Positions 55,205 to 64,000 of a stretch of 64,000 nucleotides of DNA are shown here, one piece after another; within the stretch, counting starts at the first letter, position 1; the number at the start of each line of letters is the position of its first letter. Position numbers and translations under genes: made by a program. This DNA comes from Nitzschia sp. DOCU1. Its lineage: Eukaryota > Bacillariophyta > Bacillariophyceae > Bacillariales > Bacillariaceae. The stretch lies in NCBI GenBank assembly GCA_951394045.1, contig OX595999.1, positions 248,001 to 312,000 of the forward strand, given 5' to 3'. The notes below the pieces were generated by a model. It did not search any database, was not told the DNA's origin, and saw only the letters and a program-made list of their open reading frames with translations.

Positions 55205-56935
55205 AGGGTCTCATCTGCAGTCGTATCTCTTTATGGGATTAAAATATGACTCACGGTATGATCCATAACTATCAATTCCTCCCCATCTACCGTCACATAT
55301 CAAGACTACACTCTTTTGAGATGAAACTTGGCTTGAATCTAAAAAACATCTAACAGTAGCATTCCGCGTTGGAATTTTTTAAAAAATCCCCCTCTACATG
55401 TTACTACCTGCGCGACAATGCGACTCGTGCGCCAATTTTGCCCATTTTTCGACCTTTTTCATGCAATTTGCCGCTAAACTCAATCAAAAGTGATAATACA
55501 ATTACATTTTTTTAATCTTGATGAAGTCTACTGTATCAGAGGTGCCGGGTGGCTGGTTTTTTGTTTGTTTCTGTGATGATTTTGCAGCAGGGGACCACCG
55601 TTTTCCCAACTGGCTTCCGAGCCCAATTTTCATGGAATCGCCCCTATAATCAACTAATTCGTGTGATCTAACGCCAGTGGCTAAAGACAATTGCAATTTA
55701 GTGATTGTATTGACTATGGGACACGTTTGTTTATCATAGATTGCTTGTTTCTCTCGCATTTTGTCATAAAGCAGTGTTCTCTGCACTGTCTCTATTCTTC
55801 TTCTTCGCCACCTGCATGATGATGCAGTCTAGGAGTGCACCCATCTGTGCATGGCGTGCTGATTGCATACAGGCACCAAAGTAGTTTAAGTATCAGCCAA
55901 ATGAGCGCAACTTTGCTGCTGTTTGGTGGCTGTATTCGCATTCATTCGCATCCCAACTTTTTCCTTGTCGATCCCCCCACCTCGTCTTGATTTGGAGTAG
56001 TTTTTACACTCACTTTTGCCCTGCAAGGCATAAATGGATATGCTATTGACCACAGCTCTCTCCATGTTTCATTGAGGGCCCGTTGCCTTAGTCTGGTTGA
56101 TTGTTCTTTGGCGACTTCCTTGGAGCTGCAGGATGATGGCTAATTAAGTCGCATTTTCCATTTCAATGAAAGTCCCAAATTCCTTGATGAGCTTGTCATA
56201 GCTCTCCTCACCACCACCCTTGCCCCCAATCGCGTTCAGCCTATCAAAGATGATGTTTCACTGAAAGAAGTAGGGAAAAAGCATCACGGAGAGGCCCAAA
56301 TTTCCCAATAGACTGGCCACCCACATTGAATCGAACCGGTCGGAAGGCAACGTTTGTCTCCTCATTCTTTGCCCTCTGGAACCTTGAGATCATGCCTTGA
56401 ATTGTGGAAATGCAAGGGACTTCGTGGTCCAACAACTGGCGGGGTTTATTTTTTGTTCAGTTGCCCCTGCCATTACTTATTTGAATTTGCCTGGCATGAG
56501 TCGCAATAACCATGGCAAAATGAGTAGAAAATTCCCCACTGCACTCGTCATAGCTCTCGTTGCCCCCGCCTTTGCCCCTACTATCAATCTTCATATTTAA
56601 ACAGATGATTTGGTGAAAAGAAGCAGGAAAAAAGAGGATGTTTTGATATGTGACGGGCTTGGGGGGATTTTGACGAGATATGGATCATGGTATCGGCAAT
56701 CGCGCGGCACAGAAAGACATTTACTACCGTAACTTTTGACGCAGGGGCCTAAGAGAGAAATGACTGATATGACTTAGACAGTTTGGATGGTGCTCGTCAC
56801 GGTCGTGGCATCTGTTTTGGGGTAAAGGATATGATTGGTGGTCAAGTAGTTAGTCAAAGTTAGGTACATATGGATCACGGTATGATCCATATCCTATAAA
56901 GAGATATCGATGGAAATGAGACCCTACCACGAGAA
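55205..56935. mobile_element. Candidate inverted-repeat element, non-coding
   Basis: The left block (AGGGTCTCAT..TATCTCTTTATGGGAT, then CCGTCACATATCAAGAC near 55292) reappears as reverse complement at the right (56640-56935: TTTTGATATGTGACGG, then ATAAAGAGATATCGATGGAA and ATGAGACCCT). The interior has a diverged internal repeat (56180-56280 and 56530-56640) but no recognisable transposase. It could be a non-autonomous DNA transposon. Confidence 0.4.
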
Positions 56936-57293
56936 AATAGCGCTACAGTCCAAAAAATGAGACCCAGTAGCTAAAAGAAGAGTTGTGACTATGCGGTAGC
57001 TCGGCATCTTTCGTTCTCAACCCCGAACCTTAGCGAAAGTAAAATACTAATATATTTAGCAACCCCAGAGAGATTGAAAGTAGCGACCTTGCATGTTCAT
57101 GTTTTCCTTCTGATAAGGTCACCGAGTCACCGTCATATCTGTAAAGCAAGTACTAGCACGCACCATGCAGGGCTAGTATTGCTCCCTTCGAAATACCTAC
57201 TGAAAGCTAGTGGTTGTAGTACTATGACTGACCACTATTCCGTACTATAGTAGTTTGTAGTTCGTCCAAGTAGTAGAATCCCCCGCCATTTTC

Positions 57294-57785
57294 TTACAAA
57301 CTGCAAATGGTAAAGTCTTCCAATCCCAAAGATTTTAATTCCAATCCTTTTTCATTTGCCAAGTGCAAGACACAAATAAAGTAAAACGATAGTAGGGTCA
57401 TATCAGCTTGGCTTTGAGTCGTTTGAATTTTGCGTGCAGTATCTTGAAAGGACAAAAAGGGCAAAGGAGCATCTTGGTCGGTTTCTGTAGAAGTAGGAGA
57501 TCGTAGAAGGCTCTGGATCCAAACTCTTCTCATCGTCTTCGTCCATGAGTTCCTCATTTTCTTCATCAGCAGCCAACGACTGTCGACACGCCTTCAAGGT
57601 TCGCTCAAGTTTGTCCCAAAGATCCTTCTTGAGACGCTCGGCATCTACCTTTTTTGCAACCGTAGCATATCCGACCCTGACCTTTTCCACCTTGCGCACT
57701 CCCTCCAAATCTGGTACCACAAAGTCACCATCATCGTTGCCTGCTCCAAAGGCATCATCATTATCATCCCCATATGGTTGGTTGT
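57294..57785 (-). pseudogene. Relic of condensin subunit 2 (CAP-H/Barren) C-terminus
   Basis: Two minus-strand frames carry the conserved end of CAP-H: VPDLEGVRKVEKVRVGYATV and KKVDAERLKKDLWDKL in one (57403-57720), then SFYFICVLHLANEKGLEL ending the other (57294-57566). A one-base frame change near 57490-57530 separates them, without intron signals. Only the last ~150 residues of a protein of usually ~700-900 are present. Upstream is a CAA/ACC microsatellite and then the end of another gene, so this is a broken fragment rather than a full gene. Confidence 0.65.
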
Positions 57786-57822
57786 CGCAGCCACCGTTGC
57801 CCCAGGTGGAGTTGATAGAGAA

Positions 57823-57834
57823 TGTTGTTGTTGT

Positions 57835-57874
<40 letters not shown>

Positions 57875-57902
57875 GGTGGTGGTGGTGGTGGTGGTGGTGG
57901 TG
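57823..57902. repeat. TTG/GGT trinucleotide microsatellite
   Basis: Roughly 16 TTG units run directly into about nine GGT units. On the minus strand it reads (ACC)n(ACA)n and is in frame with the CAP-H relic. Confidence 0.9.
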
Positions 57903-58293
57903 TTTGCGTACTTTGTTGCGTCGCGATGACGGATTGCCTCCGATGCTGCCGACTGACGCGTCGTTGCGCGACGTATGGTGTCGATGCGTTAGTGTGATGG
58001 GCAGGTTATGTAGACTTTGTACTAAGGTCTACAGGGTCTCATGTACGGTGTTATTTTTTTGAGGTACGGTCATAGTACAGTCTGAGCTGACGTACGTACT
58101 ACTAGAGAGCAGAAAGTCCAATGCGGCTGATCGGCAATTGAATGTATTAACACCAAAACTCCTACCCAGCGTTGTAGCTAGTAGTATTCGAATAGGTATA
58201 AATTACTATTTTAAGCGAAGAAAGACTTGAAAGTTCCGAGCGTCCCCCCCCCGGCATTCCCCAACCGTTTGGACAGAGCGTTGAATAATCCTT
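57903..58293. other. Intergenic
   Basis: Nothing supported. It is the 3' side of cyclase-PDE gene B and the upstream side of the CAP-H relic. Confidence 0.4.
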
Positions 58294-61200
58294 CTATTGT
58301 TTGGCCTCTTCTTCTTTCTTGTTTTCTGCCGCTTCTTCCTCTTCTTTGCTCCAATACTTCTTGACCATTCGTTCGACGGCCTCTTCTCCCTTGGCTGCCC
58401 ATTCTCGACGGTTTTCAAGGGCGTAGTTCAAATATTCATCGGAACTCACACCGAAGACACCGCATTCCTTAAGCTTCTTCGCCAAGGGAATGACGTAGTT
58501 GTCGAAGAATCCCAATTCACCTTGGTACCAGCCATCGGCAGGGTTCTTTTCCATTCTTCCTGTTTGAAAGGCATGAGTCATTTCGGCGAACAGGCGTTCG
58601 TTCCACTTTTGGTAGATGTGCCAGTGTTGCATTGTGTGGGCGACATCGGACGCTTGGATTAAATGCTCGATAACAATGGTCGCCTTTCGGTTCACATCGT
58701 CCTCAGGAGATGAGGTCACTTGTTGAGTGATGTGCTTGAAGGCTGTGTCCCACCGATTCTTGCGAAGGGTTTGGAGTTCCTTGTCGAAGATATCAGTCGC
58801 TAGAACAGTATTGACCATCAGTTGACGGAAACGCTTCAACTCGTCAGGGTCGGCATAGATGTAAGATCTAAGTGCGGTGAACCGAGACTCCATGAGACGA
58901 TCCCATGCGAGAACGATCGAGTTCTGTTCGGCGACAGACTTCTCCTTGAATACGGTGGCGATCTTGGCTCCTTCCTTGATGAGCTGGAAGTTGCTAACTC
59001 CAGCGTGGTCAACGTCGTGGATCAAAGCTGCCAAAACGACAGAGAATTGTGTCAAAGGATCTGAGGTAATACCGAAAGTGTAATCGTGCAGCTCGAGAGC
59101 CACCCTGTCCTCAGCATCTTCACCCTTGAGGACTTCATCTGGTGCCACGATTCTCGAAAGCAATTTGCTGACTGACATCATTACGTGACTGGCATGTTCA
59201 AAGTTGTGGAATGCGTTGTCACGGTGCATAGCAGCAATACTGGACACGTAGAGACGAAGCTGGTCTGTAACCTCTTGTGGCAGGTCCAACTTGTTGGGAT
59301 CTTCCATCTTGACTTGGGTGTAGCCTGGCAGACGGATGATTTCGGTAACTTCATCCAAGACATACGTGTCGCAGCCAATGTTGACCTCCGTCTTCATCAT
59401 AAGTGGGTGATTCGGATCCATCTTCTCCTTGCCGAGGGCATTGCGTTTTGCCTCAATCTGCTTGAGAAGACGTTTGAGGACATCAACGTTCCAGTCGACC
59501 AGGCGCTTGATACGCGGGGGCAAGCCAGATTCGGGGTCCATCATGTCGGCCGCATTAGCGATACGAGGGGCGCTAGCCTTTACAATAGGCAGAGGAGCAG
59601 CACCCTTTGTGTCGTCAGCATTTGTTCCCACCGATAGCTCTTCGTCCGTCAATAGCCAGTAAGTCTGCATTTCTCCTTTACCCTTGGCCATGACGGTCTC
59701 GGTACGTTTTCGAAGCCAATTGGACTTGCCCGCTGCATGGAGGAGTTCTGCAGTTTCGTGACTTAGATGAATCTTGTTGCGGGTTCCTGTACTTTCAATT
59801 CTCGCAGCAGTGTTCACAGTATCTCCAAACAGCTGGAATCGAGACTTGTCACCCCGAAGCACACCGGCAGTGACCGGTCCACTGTGTAGTCCCACTCGGA
59901 TTGCCAAATCACCTGTATAAGGGTTAGAGTTATAGGGTTAGAAACAAAAAATAAATCTTTTATGGAAGGCCACTGCAAAAATTTTTGCTTACCTGTATCT
60001 GGACCCAAGACGACCTCAAGTTGACGCACAAGAACATTGAATTGACTCAAGCACTCGCGAGCGAATCGGCACAATACCACAGCATGGTCCTTGATAGGTT
60101 CAGGAAGACCAGTGACCGCAACGTAACAATCTCTGCAACAAATAGCACAAACATGATTAGAGAGATCACTCAAACTTGTCGATTTCTCCGTACTCTATTC
60201 GACTTACCCGACAGTTTCGACTTTGAAGACTTTTCGCCTCTTGGCAGTCTTATCGAAGGATTTGTACACCGTTTCCAAAAGAGTAAAGACTTGAGAGGGT
60301 TCTCGGACCGAAGACCAAGCAGTAAAGCCAGCAATATCGGCGAACATAACTGTGGTTGCAGGGAACAAATCAGCAATGGGTTTGGACTCTTGAATACCAC
60401 CTTCCTTCTTGGTCGTTCCATTTCCATCTGGTGAATCTTCCTCGTCCAAGTAAGTCTTGAGGCGGAACTTTTGGGCCTCCGGCATCTTGTTGGGCTCGTC
60501 CTTCTTGAGTTCTTTAGTGACGGCGAGCTTGGTCTTCTTATCGAGTTCCAACTCCTCTCCATTGAAGAGGCGGTCTCGAATCTCGGCAGGGAACAGTGAC
60601 GAAACAATTGCGTTTGAACGCGCCGCGTTTTCAATGGCTTCTTGTTGGCGCTTTTGAACAAGATGGTCGTAGATCAAGAAACTGACACCAAAGGCCACGA
60701 ATAGCAGAACCATGATGGCAGTGTAGACCGCGGGCGAGTTGCTAATGTAGTCGCTCTCAATTTCATTGGATGGGTAAATGTGGACCGAGTAGTCGCAATA
60801 GCCCGCGATCGCCTCACCGGTCAAGGGCGTCAAATTGACAACGTGCTCATATTCGTCATACTTTGGATCGTGCTTATCACCTTCACCCATGAAAGAAGCA
60901 TCTCCTCCAATGAGCTTCCAAGTAAAGCTGTCCCCACAAGTGTTCTTTAGAACACATACCATTCCTTGGTTTCCATCTCGAACGAGGTCGGTGAAGAAGA
61001 CATCCCAGGCCACGGTTGCTACAACAGATCCAACAACATTGGACTCTGGAACATTGGCATCCTCAAAGATGGGTTGAACAAGAAGACTTTGACGCTCATC
61101 GGGGATATCATCCACGATAACACTAATATCGGTCACTTGGGACAACAAGGCAACATGATCCTGAATTGCAATTTCAAGGGCCTTGGAGAAGTGGGGGTTG

Positions 61201-62001
61201 GAGATCATGTTGTAGTTCAACACGCCGGTGTTCCTTGGGGGAGGCGAGGTTTGCCACAAAGGTAGAAATGGACCCTCAAGAGCCTCGGTGGCGTGGTCGT
61301 CTTGAATGTTGAAAATCGTCGGCTGAATCGGAAGAGGAATTAAATCGCCCAGTCCAATCGCCGCATAACTTTCCTGGATCCATCCTTGTTCTGCGGTAGC
61401 ATAGGCCTCCCACTCGGTCTTTTGGCTATCGGCAACAAGGGGAGTGGTACAAACCACTCTGCTGCGAGTAACCTCTCTGTAGTTTGATACGATGCTTTCA
61501 AAGTTTGGAAATGTCTCAAACGGCCAGACAGTGTCCGTCGTCTTGGCGTACGAGCTGATGGTAACCGCCAATGTGTTGATCATAGCAAAAAGATTCTCGG
61601 ACCGAAGTTGACTGGCTTCCTCGATCTCATACGCAAATGTGTTTACCTGAAATCACAAGAATAACGCAGTCGTTGTTAGGACAAGAACAGAGAACGACGA
61701 CGCCCCAAAGTGTCACAGGCGCTCGTCACCTTGCACGTACCCTAGATTCGAATTCCTCGTCTTGGTTCCTGGACGTGTAAAAATAGGTGGCACACCCCGC
61801 AATTACCGCCGTAATGATAACCAAGGCAACGACGATCATCTTGGAACGCCTCAAACAAGCAGAATCACGCTTTTCCGGGGTGTTCCCCAGATTGGCCACG
61901 CTGCTTGACGCCCTGGACTCAAAGTCTGTCGAAGTACTTTGGTCTTTCTCCAAATCGCTGACTCGGGAAACCTCATCATCTTCTACTGTGCTGCCAGACA
62001 T
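58294..62001 (-). CDS. Receptor-type class III nucleotide cyclase fused to a PDE domain (gene B), four exons
   Basis: Exons in transcript order: 61741-62001, 60208-61646, 59993-60132 and 58294-59912; all introns are GT-AG (75-94 bp). The product is 1152 residues. TM1 ~54-75, sensor-like domain, TM2 ~391-415, cyclase from ~515 ([36 protein letters not shown]), PDE with HNFEHASHV, HDVDHAGVSN (~910), LATDIFDKE and [11 protein letters not shown]. The C-terminus is a Lys/Glu-rich tail. It is strongly similar to gene A along its length, with the same Glu/Gln pair in the cyclase and Glu in [12 protein letters not shown]. All three of its intron positions are shared with A, which has four more. It should sit in a membrane and both make and hydrolyse cyclic nucleotide. 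Confidence 0.9.
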
Positions 62002-63248
62002 GTTGACGATGATGACCTTGTTGGAATGGAGATTGAAGAATATGCAAGCAAGGTGAAGGATACGATCGTTGTATGTTGCCTTTCCCTTTCGGCAGAAGGG
62101 GGAAGAAATGTCGCCGTCAAGATGGGCGGGTGTGATGTCTTTTCAGTCGTGCTCGAAGGAAGATGTTCCTTTCGCAAAATCGCGTCATTTCGTACGCACA
62201 TCTTCTTAGAGAACAGGGTCACAGAACTGGCATGATAAAAGTCATAATGGGCCCTAACGTTAAACTGAGTACCGGGTCCGCCCCACTTAGAATTTTTAGA
62301 TATTCTTTCATTCCCCTGAGAGATTTCCTAGCTCCCATTAAAGGAGCACAGTGTGGACACAGAGTAATGTACAGTTCAGGGGTTTTGCGAACAGCGATCC
62401 AGCAAGCGAGAAGATCCGAAAGAAACACGTTGGGCGTTGAAGTTTATATGCCCAAAAGCAGTCATCATTTCGGCGTTGAAATTCTTTCTGCGAATCTCTG
62501 CCAATTTTCGATTGCAAAGAGATCCTTTGAATCGCCCATTTTGCGTCTTCTCACGTTGGACGTGACTTTGATGCCGGTGGAAAGAATAAGCCCCCACTCC
62601 CGTTCTGGGGCATTCTCAGTTGAAGAACATTAACTCTTCTGTGGTCTTAAGACCAAAGAGATGCCTTCTTTGACGCCAATAATCGGTGAAAAGACTCATG
62701 AATCCAGCATCTCTTGAGGCAGATCGAGACATGAATATTGCCTTCAAGCTGGCGGAATGAGTCCACTCCTTGGCCAAGAGATATCATGACTTTTCCTTAA
62801 ACGTCCCCAAGACACATTCTACATCTCTCGGAATATTGTTCATAGTGGGTCAGACGGGCGTCACTTATGCAAATCTTCTAGCGAATCTATTTGGGCCTTT
62901 TTCGCAATTCACCACTCTCCCGGTCATTTGGCCCAAAGTGCACTGGAAGCATTATGTGCATTTTTGGCTTTCTTCTCCCTCCGAATTATTGAGGGCATGT
63001 TGGGTGCGTCACAAGCAGTACCAAAGTGCGTGGAACCATACCAAAGAACAGACCCATCACGGGAAACGCAAAGGAAGAACCTCTTCTTCCCCTTCCACCG
63101 TGACGACGAGGAAAACGAGAGAAAAAGATCAAGACATCCGTCGATCGCCCCGCCGACAATTTCGACGCTCCCCAGCAAACATAATTTCGTTTGCTACTGC
63201 AATTTCTCTAGCAAACGACGTCCATCTTATTGCACCATCAGCATCATC
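62002..63248. promoter_or_regulatory. Bidirectional upstream region between cyclase-PDE genes B and C
   Basis: 1.25 kb lies between two divergent ATGs. The 156-codon plus frame (62163-62633) has no recognisable domain and is not called. Both promoters are expected here; no motif can be assigned with confidence. Confidence 0.45.
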
Positions 63249-64000
63249 ATGGGAACCCCTGATATTGAACAGCAGCAGGAGCAGCCCAAAGGAGAGCGGC
63301 AGGTTAACTTTGCCGATGACTTGTCTCAAAGCGACGCCGCGAGTCTGTCTGAAAACGACAGCAGAGCGGCCAGCAGCAAAGAAGATACGACAACGAAGAG
63401 GGATGCTACCCCTATCGAGCAGATGCAGGCGCTCCTCTTCTCGAGAGTAGTCGTCGGACTTTTCTTGATTGCATCAACGGTGGCTGCAGGCGTGGCTACC
63501 TATGTTATGGCGTCGGACACGGCAGATACAAACTTCGCGAACAGTGTAAGTGCACATACGTCACTTGATGTGTCAATTGGATTCGATCATGAAAGAAAGA
63601 GTCACAGGAACTCACATACCCCCCTTGCAGTTTGACGATGTGGCTGGGGAACTCATTGACAGTGCGAATCAGAAATTTGAGAATGCATTGGGAGCCTTCG
63701 CGGCGATGAGCGCTACCATTTCCGGCTTGGCAATGGCGGACACGTCGTCACAGTGGCCATTTTACACCCAGGATGACTTTGAACCATTCGGACAAGGCTT
63801 CCTGAAAGGAACCGGTGCCGACATGGTATCGTGGAGCCCGATTGTCGAGGGGGAAGCGACACGTCGAGCATGGGGAAATTACTCTGTTGTCAGCGATGCA
63901 TGGGTCGCTGAAGGATTGTTGTGGCAATCCGTGCACGAGGGTCTTGAAATGCCGCCGGGACCTTTTGATGTTCCAGCGCAGATTTACACCAAGTCCCCAT
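63249..64000 (+). CDS. Receptor cyclase-PDE family member (gene C), N-terminal part, runs off the window
   Basis: Exon 1 is 63249-63545 (99 codons from MGTPDIEQQQ), followed by an intron 63546-63630 (GTAAGT..TTGCAG). Exon 2 begins at 63631 and is open to the window end. TM1 (VVVGLFLIASTVAAGVATYVM) and the intron just after it are placed exactly as in genes A and B. The start of the sensor-like domain is recognisable (FDDVAGELIDSANQKFENAL; later WSPIVEGEA..DAWVAEGLL). Whether it carries cyclase and PDE domains cannot be seen here. Confidence 0.75.

Larger units (their letters stand above)
53266..57293. other. Repeat-rich intergenic region
   Basis: No supported gene in 4 kb. It contains many TAGTAGTA/CTACTAGC simple-sequence stretches (53390-54750), a diverged direct repeat (54178-54418 and 54614-54835), and an inverted-repeat-bounded block (55205-56935). 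Open frames here have simple or biased composition. Confidence 0.5.

Noticed and set aside
62163..62633. 156-codon frame between cyclase genes B and C
   Set aside because: No domain, and its position in a bidirectional upstream region makes a gene unlikely without transcript evidence.

Overview
The window looks like nuclear DNA of a diatom, probably a raphid pennate; I cannot name the species. The pointers are: two HSF-type transcription factors with the stramenopile-style DNA-binding domain, a plastid-targeting presequence with an A-F cleavage site, a secreted Lys/Ser- and Pro/Ser-rich protein with a Cys-rich tail, a CRAL-TRIO/DUF6824 fusion, receptor cyclase-phosphodiesterase fusions, short GT-AG introns and Copia/Gypsy LTR retrotransposons. 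No bacterial operons, CRISPR arrays or rRNA were seen.

Layout. 1-7 kb: the 3' end of an unknown gene, a candidate biosilica or wall protein, and a Golgi-type sulfotransferase. 7.4-12.4 kb: four apparently identical tandem copies of a 1249-bp unit. 12.9-16.4 kb: a tandem pair of HSF genes. 17-22.5 kb: a small plastid membrane protein, a ZIP metal transporter, a small unknown gene, and a second sulfotransferase followed by two decayed copies of its own 3' end. 23.4-30 kb: a neuroglobin-like globin whose intron sits at the ancient B12.2 position, divergent from an eight-exon receptor cyclase-PDE gene (A). 30.2-41.1 kb: a broken Copia element whose 5' LTR is split by a rearranged Gypsy element. 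41-49 kb: a frameshifted glycosyltransferase-like pseudogene, an SGNH/PC-esterase-like membrane protein, and a second Copia fragment that shares target-site flank with the first. 49.3-53.3 kb: a CRAL-TRIO/DUF6824 gene whose first exon is separated from the rest by a ~1-kb insertion-like segment. 53-57 kb: simple repeats and a candidate inverted-repeat element. 57.3-57.8 kb: a relic of a condensin CAP-H C-terminus. 58.3-64 kb: a second cyclase-PDE gene (B, minus strand) head to head with the start of a third (C), which runs off the window.

How the genes relate. Three paralogues of one signalling protein (transmembrane segment, sensor-like domain, second transmembrane segment, class III cyclase, class I-type PDE) lie within 38 kb. 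Each would make and destroy cyclic nucleotide in a single chain. In A and B the PDE position normally held by the purine-binding Gln reads Glu, and the cyclase has a guanylyl-cyclase-like Glu paired with Gln. The sulfotransferases and the SGNH protein fit Golgi modification of extracellular polysaccharide. The retrotransposon block records an order of events: Copia insertion, segmental duplication, Gypsy insertion into one copy (the other keeps the empty site), then rearrangement.
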